64,000 nucleotides of DNA from Bacteroidota bacterium. Lineage in GTDB: Bacteria; Bacteroidota; Bacteroidia; Chitinophagales; LD1. The DNA is taken from assembly GCA_016722375.1 (NCBI GenBank), contig JADKJG010000007.1, forward strand, positions 124,001 to 188,000, given 5' to 3'. This document shows, in pieces, positions 8,428 through 17,673 of the stretch (its first letter is position 1; the number at the start of each line of letters is the position of its first letter). The position numbers were made by a program, and so were the translations under genes. The notes beneath the pieces are model-generated. The model saw only the letters and a program-made list of their open reading frames with translations. It was not told where the DNA came from and searched no databases.

Positions 8428-11400
8428 CTACTGTTTCATAAACCGCAGAACCAAGCCATTCACTTTAACGAAATATAGTCCATTAGACATCTGAGCTACA
8501 TTAATTACCATGAGTTCATGAGAGAGATAGCCTCGTTCAATGACCTGTCCTATTACGTCATAGATTTCAAATTCCTGACCCAATCTCCTCTTGTCCGCCT
8601 TGATTTGAAGGTTTTCTGTGGCCGGATTTGGATAGATTTCTAAAGAACCCTCCATGTCAAAATCATTCAAACCGCTAATCACTACAGGGCTGGATGTAGC
8701 CTTACAACCATTGGCGTCTGTAATTTCTAGCGTGAAGTTTCCGAAACCTTTGGCGATATAAATACTGGAAGTGGCACCAGGAATTTTATTTCCATTCAAA
8801 TACCACTGATAGGAAACAGCTCCAAAAGATGAAAGCGTATCGCCCTGACGAATGATAGCAACTGATGGAACCGGATAAATAGCTATGTTCTTTCGCTGAG
8901 AGATCACAGAACATCCGTTGGCAGACGTAACACTCACCCAATAACCGCCTGCAAAGGTTGCCTGCGTACAACTAGAGGTGCCACCATTGTTCCATGAATA
9001 AGAAATAAAAGTATCCGGTGCACAAATTTCAGCGTTTTCACCTGAGCAAATCAGGGTATCCAATGCGGTCAATGCCGGTGCTGCCGGAAGGGCTTTAACC
9101 ACCAACTTAAGCGTTACAGATGTATCTGAACAATATCCATTGGAGCCGTAAACACGATAATAAGTAGTTTGGGATGGTGCTTCAGTATAAGTAGCACTCA
9201 CTGCTCCGTTAATATCAACAAATCCTGTGCTATTCGTAGAGTTCTGCCACTGAACAGCCGATGAATTTCCGGTAACCGTCAGCAGCGCATTGGTACCACT
9301 ACAAACGCTGTCAGGAACAGAAGATACAACTCCTGCCTTAAATAATGGAAGAATCGTTGTTACCACCGAGTTAGAAGTTGCGGGCGAGCCAGCAATACAA
9401 CTTTCACTCGAAGTCATCACACAAGTCACAATATCCTGATTATTCAGTGAATTGCTGGAAAAGGTATTCGAAGTTGTTCCGGCAGCAATACCATTTACCT
9501 TCCACACATAAGTGGGAGCTGTTCCGCCGAAAAACGGAGTAGCAGTGAAATTCAACAAATAACCTACACAGGCAGTAATACTTGATGGAGTAACCGTCAC
9601 CTTGGCTGTATCAATAGCTGAGACAATAGTTACCGTAGCAGATACAGTTGCAGAACATAGGTTAACATCCGTTACCGTAACCTTATAAGTAGTATTCACA
9701 ACAGGGCTAACTTTAAGCGTATCTGTATTGCCACCAATACTCCATGAATAGGCATTACCACCACTTGCTTTAAGCGTGGTACTCTGTCCCGGGCAAACAG
9801 AAGGGTTAGCCGGGGTGATCACTGCATTAGGGAGCATATTGACATTTACGGTTATGCTGGCAGAAGCCGCACCACAAATATTAGAGGCAGTTACGCTATA
9901 GACAGATGTTGTCAGCGGACTTACTTTAATAGAAGCAGTACTTGCCCCCGTGCTCCACTGGAAACCAGAGGTGCCATTGCAAGTCAACAACACGCTATCG
10001 CCTAAACAAATTGAATGGCCGGTAATAGTCAGACTGGCAGTGCCGATGACCGTCACGGTATCAGTCTTAGTACAACTAGATGCATCCGTAATGGTTACCG
10101 CATGTTTTCCAACAGTTAAGCCGGTATCTGTGGCGTTAGTAGTCCCGCTTGCCCATAAGTAGGTATAAGGAGCCGCTCCTCCACTTGGATTCACGGTGGC
10201 ATTACCCGTGCCGAAACAAGGGATATTAGAATAACTTCCGGTGAACGTATTTGTGATGGGGATGGGCTGGGTGATATTCGTACTAACGGTGCCACTACAA
10301 CTGCCGAGGTCAGACACGGTAATAGAATAAGTAGCAGGCCCGAGATTGGTAGCCGAATCTACGGTACTCACATTGGGTGACCAGGTATAGGTGAAAGGGC
10401 CGTTGCCTCCAACCACCTTCACTTTTATTTTTCCATCATTATTCCCCGGACAGGACACAAAATATGGTATCGTAGTGACGCCAAGTTGAGGGATGGAATC
10501 CACTACCACCGTAGCCGTCGCCTGACAACCTCCATTTTCTGTTATGGTCACTTCGTAGGTTCCTCCGCTCAATCCGGAAACCGAAGAAGTTGTATCTCCA
10601 ACAGACCACTTGTACTTATAAGGAGCGGTACCACCTGTCGCAACTATACTTGCCGAGCCATTGTTCAGACCACAAGTTGCTGGCGAAACAGTTTGATTTA
10701 AAACGATGTTTACTCCACTTACCGGAATAAAAGCCGAAATAGAATCTGAAACAAATTGTGCAAGACTACATCTGTTAGGAGGAGTGGTATCAGCAGACGT
10801 AATATAGACCTCGCAATTACCCGGGCATATCCTGTACAATGTAATCTTTACGGGCGTTGAAAACAAATCAAAACTGTAATCCCCAGCGATTCCAAAAGCC
10901 GGAATAGCTAGACTACCACCAGCAAATGAATAATTATTAGGTGGAGAATAAGTGATAACCGTTGGGTTACAAGCAAACTTATATGTATAACCAGCAGTTG
11001 CTCCGGGGGGTAAAACTGGTTTAAACACTATAGTTCCGTTACAAGTAGTGCAACTTGACGCATTTGTTATGGCCATGTTGGTTTGCGGAATAGCATATGC
11101 ATTAGTATTAATCACATTGACGCTGATCACTGTGTCTGATGAACAACCGGCAGCGGTGACTTGGTGTAGCCTTACATTAAAATCACCTCCATTGGGGGGA
11201 ATCCAAGTGGGAGTAGTACCGGAGGAATCCTGATAAAAACCGGTGCCATAGAAATCCCAATAAAACTTTCCTCCTGTATTCGGATTGGAGCAGGATGCAT
11301 TAATCGGTACAGGGGTGCCGGAGCAAACAGTATCCCAAGTGAAACAGGGTGTAGGTGGCGGACCGGCCGAGGATGCAGTTATAGTGATCGAAAATGTATC

Positions 11401-12705
11401 TACACATTGTGGCCCTGCCGTAGAAGCCGTAACAAGTTTATAGGTTCCCGCACAGGCAATAGTCAATATTTGTTGCGTAGAAGACCCCGAAATACATCCA
11501 TTGGGTGTAGTCCATTGGTAAGCCGCTGCTCCCGGAGGCCCGGTAATTTTGGCAGATTGCTGACCATTGCAAAATACAGTGGACGAGGCGTTCAATTTGA
11601 TTTTTGCACAACTGGCCGAAACATAAGCATAGCCAAAGTGCCCTCCCTGAGCGCAGTCTGATGCTGTATATCGAACTGTCACACATTGACCTGCATAAGC
11701 TTGCAGCGGAACAAAAGCGGTTGTCCACGGTCTGCAATATACCGTATCTCCTCCTGCATACCTTAATACTGGCACAAAGCCGGGGATATTAGCACCAGAA
11801 ACCACAAAGTACTGACCGCAACCTGGAATGGCAGTGCCGTTCTGGTCTAATACCTCAATATTAAACCAAGGCTGTTCATAGCCTATATGCCCTGGGTTTT
11901 CCAATACAACAGCATATTGAATGGTCAGAATTGGGTTGGACGCACTTATATTAAAAGTCTGCTCCAAAATCCCGACTCCATATCCATTCTGCGCACCATC
12001 GCCTATTCTTGCCGCATAGCCACCTAATGGCGGGTTCAGTGGAATCAATGAGCCGGCAATAGGGTCGGTGCCACCGGCATTCATCAGAGAAACCTGATAG
12101 CTCGCAGTATTGGCATCATAAGCATCCACAGTAACCGACCCGCTAGGTCCTCCTGTCTTATAGTTCAGGACAACCGCCGCAGTAGTACTCGCATCTACGG
12201 CCCAGTAAGAATCCCAAAAAGAAAGGGTTCCGTTTCCAAACCCGATATTGCTGCACGATGGGTTACAAGTGCCACGAGCACCCGGCCTGCCGGCTTGCTG
12301 CCTTCTTCCATCTAATTCATCTTCAATAAAGCCCGGGTTATTTATCTTGAGTGCATTGTATTCAGCAAACAAGGCGATGAACTTTTCGTCTAATTGATAA
12401 AAATAGGCATCTGCATTGTCTGAAGTAATATTTCCATGAGCAAACTCATGAAAGAATTTTGCTCTGGACTTCAACAAAGTCGCTTCATTGAAGAGCAAAA
12501 ACTCCGCAAACTCACCGGTGGTTGCCCCCACTGTCTGAGCTAAATTATGCTCCCACGCGGCACCTTTTTGTTGCCATAACTGTTCCGACAAATCGCCTGA
12601 CGACATCTGATGTGCCTGATGCGTTTGGGCGATGCCGGGTAAAGCCCCAAGCATAAAAACAAGGGCAAGATAATAACTACGAATACCAGAGAAAAACTGT
12701 TTCAT
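8428..12705 (-). CDS. giant secreted adhesin with SprB/PKD-like repeats and type IX sorting domain
   Basis: About 1425 residues. I start it at ATG 12705 (MKQFFSGIRSYYLALVF) because a clear signal peptide follows, ending near PGIAQ; the open frame extends 19 codons further up, without a signal. The order is: an N-terminal helical region of about 120 residues, a beta-rich domain, then many immunoglobulin/PKD-like and SprB-type repeats. SprB repeat cores such as TGGTAPYKYKWS and GGNGPFTYTWS are each followed by a YxVTI/ITVSD strand. The final type IX sorting domain begins LEIYPNPATENL. Members act in surface adhesion or gliding. The last roughly 350 residues resemble those of the 41581-43683 protein. 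A terminator follows at 8369-8400. Confidence 0.88.
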   Translation of the reverse strand: MKQFFSGIRSYYLALVFMLGALPGIAQTHQAHQMSSGDLSEQLWQQKGAAWEHNLAQTVGATTGEFAEFLLFNEATLLKSRAKFFHEFAHGNITSDNADAYFYQLDEKFIALFAEYNALKINNPGFIEDELDGRRQQAGRPGARGTCNPSCSNIGFGNGTLSFWDSYWAVDASTTAAVVLNYKTGGPSGSVTVDAYDANTASYQVSLMNAGGTDPIAGSLIPLNPPLGGYAARIGDGAQNGYGVGILEQTFNISASNPILTIQYAVVLENPGHIGYEQPWFNIEVLDQNGTAIPGCGQYFVVSGANIPGFVPVLRYAGGDTVYCRPWTTAFVPLQAYAGQCVTVRYTASDCAQGGHFGYAYVSASCAKIKLNASSTVFCNGQQSAKITGPPGAAAYQWTTPNGCISGSSTQQILTIACAGTYKLVTASTAGPQCVDTFSITITASSAGPPPTPCFTWDTVCSGTPVPINASCSNPNTGGKFYWDFYGTGFYQDSSGTTPTWIPPNGGDFNVRLHQVTAAGCSSDTVISVNVINTNAYAIPQTNMAITNASSCTTCNGTIVFKPVLPPGATAGYTYKFACNPTVITYSPPNNYSFAGGSLAIPAFGIAGDYSFDLFSTPVKITLYRICPGNCEVYITSADTTPPNRCSLAQFVSDSISAFIPVSGVNIVLNQTVSPATCGLNNGSASIVATGGTAPYKYKWSVGDTTSSVSGLSGGTYEVTITENGGCQATATVVVDSIPQLGVTTIPYFVSCPGNNDGKIKVKVVGGNGPFTYTWSPNVSTVDSATNLGPATYSITVSDLGSCSGTVSTNITQPIPITNTFTGSYSNIPCFGTGNATVNPSGGAAPYTYLWASGTTNATDTGLTVGKHAVTITDASSCTKTDTVTVIGTASLTITGHSICLGDSVLLTCNGTSGFQWSTGASTASIKVSPLTTSVYSVTASNICGAASASITVNVNMLPNAVITPANPSVCPGQSTTLKASGGNAYSWSIGGNTDTLKVSPVVNTTYKVTVTDVNLCSATVSATVTIVSAIDTAKVTVTPSSITACVGYLLNFTATPFFGGTAPTYVWKVNGIAAGTTSNTFSSNSLNNQDIVTCVMTSSESCIAGSPATSNSVVTTILPLFKAGVVSSVPDSVCSGTNALLTVTGNSSAVQWQNSTNSTGFVDINGAVSATYTEAPSQTTYYRVYGSNGYCSDTSVTLKLVVKALPAAPALTALDTLICSGENAEICAPDTFISYSWNNGGTSSCTQATFAGGYWVSVTSANGCSVISQRKNIAIYPVPSVAIIRQGDTLSSFGAVSYQWYLNGNKIPGATSSIYIAKGFGNFTLEITDANGCKATSSPVVISGLNDFDMEGSLEIYPNPATENLQIKADKRRLGQEFEIYDVIGQVIERGYLSHELMVINVAQMSNGLYFVKVNGLVLRFMKQ

Positions 12706-12976
12706 GATGGTTTGATTTAATTGATAAAAGAATAGTAAGAAAAAATAGCCGGAGAAAAACAATAAGACACGCCAGATTTTACAAAGGACTTAGTAAAGGT
12801 TGGTGGCATTTCTTTATGATATATTATGATGATGACTGATCGCTGTAATAATAGGGCAACAAAAATAAAAAATGTTAGCATAGACTGAAACTATTTTTCA
12901 GAAGGAACAATCCATCCAAATCTGGTTAGCTAAATAGCAGAAAAAACCTCGCCGTTTCCTTCCTTCCTTATTCTTC

Positions 12977-12984
12977 TATTTTTG
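12977..12984 (+). promoter_or_regulatory. -7 promoter element TATTTTTG before ppk1
   Basis: An exact TAnnTTTG match 25 bp before ATG 13009. The in-frame TTG at 12982-12984 is the end of this box, which argues against TTG as the ppk1 start. The 300-bp gap before it (12706-13008) shows no other gene. Confidence 0.6.
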
Positions 12985-13008
12985 ACGGCATACAATGCAA
13001 ATCCATCT

Positions 13009-15054
13009 ATGCCTAAGAACGGAAAATTTATTAATCGCGAAATAAGCTGGCTTTCTTTCAATGGCCGGGTATTACAGGAAGCCGCCGACCCATCGGTTCC
13101 GCTCATTGAACGCCTTCGTTTCTTAGGTATCTTTTCCAGTAATCAAGATGAGTTCTTCCGGGTGCGCATCGCCACCTTGAAGCGCCTGCTGGTGTTGGGA
13201 AAGAAAGCCAAGGAAACGCTGCACTTCAAATCCAAAAAAATCATGCAGGAGGTGAACAGCATTGTGCTCCGGCAATCCAAACAATTTGAAACGATTTATG
13301 CCGCCATTCAGCAGGAGCTAAAGAAGCATCACATATTTATCATCACCGAAAAGCAATTGACCAAGGCGCAGGGCCAGTTCGTCAAAGCCTATTTCAATGA
13401 GCATGTTCGTCCGGCACTGGTGCCTATTATGATTAACCAAGTGAAGGTTTTCCCTTACCTAAAAGACAAAAGTATTTACCTCGCCGTTCGCCTTTCGGTG
13501 CAGAACAAACCAAAAGAAAAGCAATACTCCATCATCGAGATTCCGACCGATGTGGTGGACCGGTTTCTGGTTCTTCCATCCACCAACAACAATCAATATG
13601 TTATTCTGCTGGACGACATCATCCGCTTTAGCCTGCCCGATGTATTCTCCTTTTTCCCTTTTGATAAAATAGAGGCGTACACCATCAAGCTGACGCGCGA
13701 CGCCGAACTGGATCTCGACAACGACCTTTCGCAAAGCTATCTCGACAAAATATCGAAGAGCGTGAAGGCTCGCCGAAAAGGCAACCCGGTGCGCTTTGTG
13801 TATGACAGCGACATGCCGAAAGACTTGTTGGATTACATCAAAACCAAAATGAAGCTGGGCAAATTCGGCAGCCTGATTCCCGGAGGCCGCTATCATAACT
13901 TCAAAGACTTTATGCGCTTTCCAGCCATCGGCGGCAAACAGATGATCTATGAAAAATTAAAGCCGCTGCCACATAAACTATTGGCGGTCAATCAAAGTCT
14001 CTTTGAAGTGCTGCGCAAACAGGATGTGATGCTTCACTACCCCTATCAGAACTTCGCGCACTTTATTGATCTGCTTCGCGAAGCAGCGATAGACCCTCAT
14101 GTGAAAACAATAAAAATCACTTTGTACCGCGTGGCCAAAAAATCTATGGTCATCAATGCACTGATCAACGCGGCGCAAAACGGCAAGCAGGTGGTGGCGG
14201 TGCTTGAGGTGCGTGCGCGCTTTGATGAAGAAGCGAATATCTCTTGGGCGAAACATCTGCAGGAACAGGGCATTCAGGTGATTTTCGGCGTGCCGGGGCT
14301 GAAGGTGCATTCCAAACTCTGCCTCATCACGCGGATGGAAAATGATAAACAAAAACTTTATGCCAATGTCAGCACCGGTAACTATAACGAGATCACTTCT
14401 CAGGTATATGCCGATGATTCTTTGCTGACCTCCGATGTGCGAATCACCAAAGAGGTGGAGAAGGTTTTTGAATTCTTCGAGAAGAACTATAAAGTTCAGA
14501 ACTTCAAACACCTCATTCTTTCTCCCCAGTCCACCCGTCGCCGGTTTATTAAACTGATTGAAAACGAAATGGCCTATGCCCGCAAGGGCGTGAAGGCCGA
14601 AATCTTTCTCAAGTTCAACAGCGTGGTGGATGATGACCTCATCAAAGCACTTTATGTGGCGGGAAAAGCCGGAGTCAAAATCAGACTCATTGTTCGCGGA
14701 ACGTTGGCGCTGGCACCGGGCATTGTCGGCCTGAGCGAAAACATCGAAGCCATCAGCATCGTGGATAGACTGCTGGAACATTCGCGCGTGATGATTTTTA
14801 GAAATGGGGGCAACGAACTTTTCTTCATCTCTTCTTCCGACTGGATGATGCGCAACTTGGATGCGCGGATTGAAGTGAGCTGTCCGATTTATGATAAAAC
14901 GATTCAGAAGGAACTGCGCGACATGCTCGAACTTCAATGGGCAGATAACGTGAAGGCCCGCGTGCTCGACGAGGCGCAACAAAACCATTATCGCGCGGCT
15001 ACCGGTCGAAAGAAAGTGCGCGCGCAGGAAGCGATTTATAGTTACTTGAAATAA
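13009..15054 (+). CDS. ppk1: polyphosphate kinase 1
   Basis: About 681 residues, catalysing reversible transfer of the ATP gamma-phosphate to polyphosphate. The N domain begins FINREISWLSFNGRVLQEA and continues with the DEFFRVRIATLK segment. The C domains carry the autophosphorylated His in GLKVHSKLCLITR and the STGNYNE loop. The second conserved His is in LLEHSRVMIF, with a downstream SSDWMMRNLDARIEV. The start ATG 13009 is chosen because the upstream TTG overlaps a promoter element. It is followed by an exopolyphosphatase gene, a natural synthesis/breakdown pair. A perfect 16-bp hairpin lies between them, so they may not always be read together. Confidence 0.95.
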   Translation: MPKNGKFINREISWLSFNGRVLQEAADPSVPLIERLRFLGIFSSNQDEFFRVRIATLKRLLVLGKKAKETLHFKSKKIMQEVNSIVLRQSKQFETIYAAIQQELKKHHIFIITEKQLTKAQGQFVKAYFNEHVRPALVPIMINQVKVFPYLKDKSIYLAVRLSVQNKPKEKQYSIIEIPTDVVDRFLVLPSTNNNQYVILLDDIIRFSLPDVFSFFPFDKIEAYTIKLTRDAELDLDNDLSQSYLDKISKSVKARRKGNPVRFVYDSDMPKDLLDYIKTKMKLGKFGSLIPGGRYHNFKDFMRFPAIGGKQMIYEKLKPLPHKLLAVNQSLFEVLRKQDVMLHYPYQNFAHFIDLLREAAIDPHVKTIKITLYRVAKKSMVINALINAAQNGKQVVAVLEVRARFDEEANISWAKHLQEQGIQVIFGVPGLKVHSKLCLITRMENDKQKLYANVSTGNYNEITSQVYADDSLLTSDVRITKEVEKVFEFFEKNYKVQNFKHLILSPQSTRRRFIKLIENEMAYARKGVKAEIFLKFNSVVDDDLIKALYVAGKAGVKIRLIVRGTLALAPGIVGLSENIEAISIVDRLLEHSRVMIFRNGGNELFFISSSDWMMRNLDARIEVSCPIYDKTIQKELRDMLELQWADNVKARVLDEAQQNHYRAATGRKKVRAQEAIYSYLK

Positions 15055-15062
15055 TGAGCGTT

Positions 15063-15097
15063 TATGGATTCCATCGCTGCGAGCGATGGAATCCATA
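15063..15097. repeat. perfect 16-bp hairpin, CCATCGCT core
   Basis: TATGGATTCCATCGCT and AGCGATGGAATCCATA flank a gcg loop, 9 bp after the ppk1 stop. It has no U tract on the plus strand. It shares the inner stem CCATCGCT/AGCGATGG with the hairpin at 48057-48091, whose outer arms differ. Confidence 0.85.
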
Positions 15098-15171
15098 CGC
15101 ACACTTTTCAGTTGAAAACTACCTGCTCACTTTCGCACCGTTACCATTAACTTGCGACAAAATTAGCGACC

Positions 15172-16077
15172 TTGGAAATCAGAAAATTTGCGGCAATAGA
15201 TATAGGTTCCAACTCCGTTCGCCTGCTGGTATCCAACGTGTTGCTGAATGGCGAAGGCCCGCTCTTCAAGAAAAGTTCGCTTATCCGCGTACCGGTTCGC
15301 CTCGGTGGCAATTCCTTCACCAACCATCAAATTCCCGAAGTATCAATTCTTCGACTCGAAGACACCATGATGGCTTTCAAATATTTGATGAAAGCCAACG
15401 AGGTGGTTCATTATAAAGGTTGCGCCACTTCGGCCATGCGCGAATCGGCCAACGGACCCGACATCGTGCGCCGGATAAAAGAAAAGGCCGGCATCAGCAT
15501 CGAAATTATTTCAGGCAACATAGAAGCCAACCTCATCTTCAGCAGCCAAAATGCGGCGCTGGGAAAAATGCAGAACAACTGTCTCTTTGTAGATGTAGGC
15601 GGAGGCAGTACGGAAATCACCATCTTCTCCAAAGGCAAAGCCGTGGCCGCTCAATCTTTTCCCATCGGCACGCTGCGCATGTTGCAGTTGCAAGTAGAAA
15701 AGGAGGATTGGCGAAAGATGAAAGAATGGGTGAAAGAAAAGGTGGGCATTCTGAAAGATTTCTCCATGATCGGCTCGGGCGGCAACATCAACAAGATATC
15801 AAAGCTGGCAGAACTGAAACCCGGCAAATCGCTTTCTTTCGATAAGTTGGATGAGCTGGTAGAAGACCTGCGCGTCCATACCTACGATGAGCGCATGAAG
15901 ATTTATGACCTGAACCCCGACCGCGCCGATGTGATTATTCCCGCCGGCGAGATTTTCCTTACCATCATGAAGTGGGTAGCTGCCGATAAAATCTTTGTCC
16001 CCAAAATCGGTTTGGGCGACGGCATCGTTCGCGAGGTTTATAAAGAATATCTGGACGGAAAGAAGAGTGCGTTTTAA
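15172..16077 (+). CDS. exopolyphosphatase / GppA-type phosphatase
   Basis: 301 residues with a TTG start (MEIRKFAAIDIGSNSVRLLV). The actin-like ATPase fold motifs are clear: phosphate-1 AIDIGSNSVRLL, CATSAMRES, phosphate-2 VDVGGGSTEITIF at about residues 141-153, and the adenosine-type motif IGSGGNINKISK. The length is that of the short, two-domain Ppx/GppA form without a C-terminal HD domain. It removes terminal phosphate from polyphosphate or the 5' phosphate from pppGpp; sequence alone does not tell which. Its position after ppk1 favours polyphosphate. Confidence 0.9.
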   Translation: MEIRKFAAIDIGSNSVRLLVSNVLLNGEGPLFKKSSLIRVPVRLGGNSFTNHQIPEVSILRLEDTMMAFKYLMKANEVVHYKGCATSAMRESANGPDIVRRIKEKAGISIEIISGNIEANLIFSSQNAALGKMQNNCLFVDVGGGSTEITIFSKGKAVAAQSFPIGTLRMLQLQVEKEDWRKMKEWVKEKVGILKDFSMIGSGGNINKISKLAELKPGKSLSFDKLDELVEDLRVHTYDERMKIYDLNPDRADVIIPAGEIFLTIMKWVAADKIFVPKIGLGDGIVREVYKEYLDGKKSAF

Positions 16078-16087
16078 GCCATTGAGT

Positions 16088-16119
16088 AGATTTGACAACT
16101 TTTAAAAGTTGTCAAATCT
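16088..16119. repeat. perfect 32-bp palindrome (TTTGACAACTTTT family)
   Basis: AGATTTGACAACTTTT is followed directly by its reverse complement, 10 bp after the exopolyphosphatase stop. A relative, TTGACAAATT / AAGTTGTCAA, occurs at 44867-44889. In RNA it could act as a 3'-end hairpin. Confidence 0.85.
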
Positions 16120-16210
16120 GGTCTAATTCATTCCAAGAACCCCCTCATCCTTCCAGCCGCGCTATCCATAGAAATCATCACTACATACTTTTCCCCGCTT
16201 TACTATTTCC

Positions 16211-16559
16211 TAATTTAAGGAATCTATTAAACCGATCGGTTTTCATCATTCAAAATGTATGGAATATACTTAATGAGGCAGTTGAGCTATTTCCAAATGT
16301 ACGGAATATACTCAACGAGGCAGTTGAGCCATTTCCAAATGTATGGAATATACTCAACGAGACAGTTGAGCTATTTCCAAATGTACGGAACATACTAAAC
16401 GAATCAGTTGAGCCTATTTCCAAATGTATGGAATATAGTCAACGAGACAGTTGAGCCATTTCCAAATGTACGGAACATATTAAACGAAGCAGTTGACCTA
16501 TTTCCAAATGTATGGAACAAGCCAAACGAGACAGTTTAATTGATTCCAATTTTGTGGAA
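16211..16559. repeat. tandem array B, 42-bp units each made of two 21-bp hairpin half-units
   Basis: Eight units begin at 16211, 16253, 16295, 16337, 16379, 16422, 16464 and 16506. Spacing is 42 bp except once 43. Each unit holds two small inverted repeats: TTCC..GGAA around aaatgtat, and CTCAAC..GTTGAG around a 6-nt loop. The first unit has quite different bases (AAAC cgatcg GTTT) yet keeps both stems in register. Unit 7 also shows AAAC/GTTT in place of CAAC/GTTG. An open frame across it encodes 14-residue repeats, but the 43-bp step would shift it. It lies between plus-strand genes. Confidence 0.88.
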
Positions 16560-16605
16560 ATAAATAAACTTCATAATTTTATGCTACCAAAAATCCAGTA
16601 AGTTT

Positions 16606-17577
16606 ATGAAAACGATAGAAAATCTGTTTCTCAACTTTTTTGATGATAAAAACATCACCAGCTATCGCCTCCAATATTTTGCGGATGAAACACTGGCCAA
16701 ATTAATAAACGTCAACACTGGCGGGCAATATGACGCAGTGATTGCCGACCTGACGGCCAAAATCGCGGCTATGAGTAATTTTCAGGTTCAGATATTGATT
16801 GATATATCGCAACAAATGGGAAAGACCTATACTGTGAATGAAATTTTCGAAGCCTTCATGAATGAAGTGCGTCTGCAATTTGGGGTGATTCAGGAAAAGT
16901 ACCGGAATGACGAGAAAACCTTCCTCCTCTTTTACCCCCAAGGGATGAAAGAATACAACCGGTCGCGCAACAAAACAAAGATACATTCCCTGATGGTGGC
17001 TTTTGCAGATGCAATACTGAACCATGCCGCCGACTTCCCTCCCGCCACGGTCACTTTGTTCACCAATTTCCCGACTGCATTCCAGACAGCGCAAAATGCA
17101 CAATCATCGAAGATGGGGATGGTGAGCAGCAACCGGGCATCGTTGCACAAAACCCGAGAAGCCTTGAACGAATCACTCCTGGTCGCAGTGCTTACCGCCG
17201 GCGCGGTTGAAAAGGGAAATATCATCAAGTTGAAAGCCTTGTTTGATTTCAGTTTATTGCTGCCTCGCCACCACAGCGCCGCCAAAGAAAAATATCATGG
17301 ATTGATTCATCCGAATAAAACCGAAGTGGCTGTGCACGATACCTTCCCGGAGGGGACACGTATCCGGTTCAGCAATTTCAGCAACATCGAATTGAAGATT
17401 GGAGGACATGCTTCGGCGGACGGTACCGGTATCGTCTGGCAAACCGTGAAAGCCAACAAGACCAAGACCTTTAGAATAGAACAACTGATGACATCGCCTT
17501 CCGATACTTATATTTTAATCTTCAATCCCGACCTGAACGATGCTTGCGCCTGGCAAATGTTGCGGTGGGTGGAATGA
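16606..17577 (+). CDS. conserved-looking protein of unknown function
   Basis: A 323-residue soluble protein that I do not recognise. Residues 1-220 look mainly helical (MKTIENLFLNFFDDKNITSY; later FEAFMNEVRLQFGVIQEKY). The last 90 residues look beta-rich (EGTRIRFSNFSNIELKIGG, then TYILIFNPDLND). No signal peptide or membrane segment is seen. The helical-then-beta layout recalls the truncated gene at the right edge (63345-64000), though I see no clear residue-level match. It sits between array B and the HA-repeat gene. ATG 16606 is the only good start. Confidence 0.75.
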   Translation: MKTIENLFLNFFDDKNITSYRLQYFADETLAKLINVNTGGQYDAVIADLTAKIAAMSNFQVQILIDISQQMGKTYTVNEIFEAFMNEVRLQFGVIQEKYRNDEKTFLLFYPQGMKEYNRSRNKTKIHSLMVAFADAILNHAADFPPATVTLFTNFPTAFQTAQNAQSSKMGMVSSNRASLHKTREALNESLLVAVLTAGAVEKGNIIKLKALFDFSLLLPRHHSAAKEKYHGLIHPNKTEVAVHDTFPEGTRIRFSNFSNIELKIGGHASADGTGIVWQTVKANKTKTFRIEQLMTSPSDTYILIFNPDLNDACAWQMLRWVE

Positions 17578-17646
17578 AAGAGTGGACGGTTCGAAATTTG
17601 TAGAAACAAATTACCTGAAAGTTTTAATTCCGGTTATACTATTTTT

Positions 17647-17654
17647 TACTTTTG
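17647..17654 (+). promoter_or_regulatory. -7 promoter element TACTTTTG
   Basis: An exact TAnnTTTG match ending 19 bp before the ATG of the HA-repeat gene. It suggests that this gene has its own promoter, separate from the gene at 16606. Confidence 0.55.
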
Positions 17655-17673
17655 AAAGAACAATAAATGTGCA

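Noticed and set aside
13978..15102. 374-residue minus-strand frame
   Set aside because: Antisense to ppk1, which has complete family motifs.
16092..16454. 120-residue plus-strand frame with 14-residue amphipathic repeats
   Set aside because: Opened by array B. Unit 4 is 43 bp, which breaks the frame, and the first unit differs in the peptide while keeping the stems.
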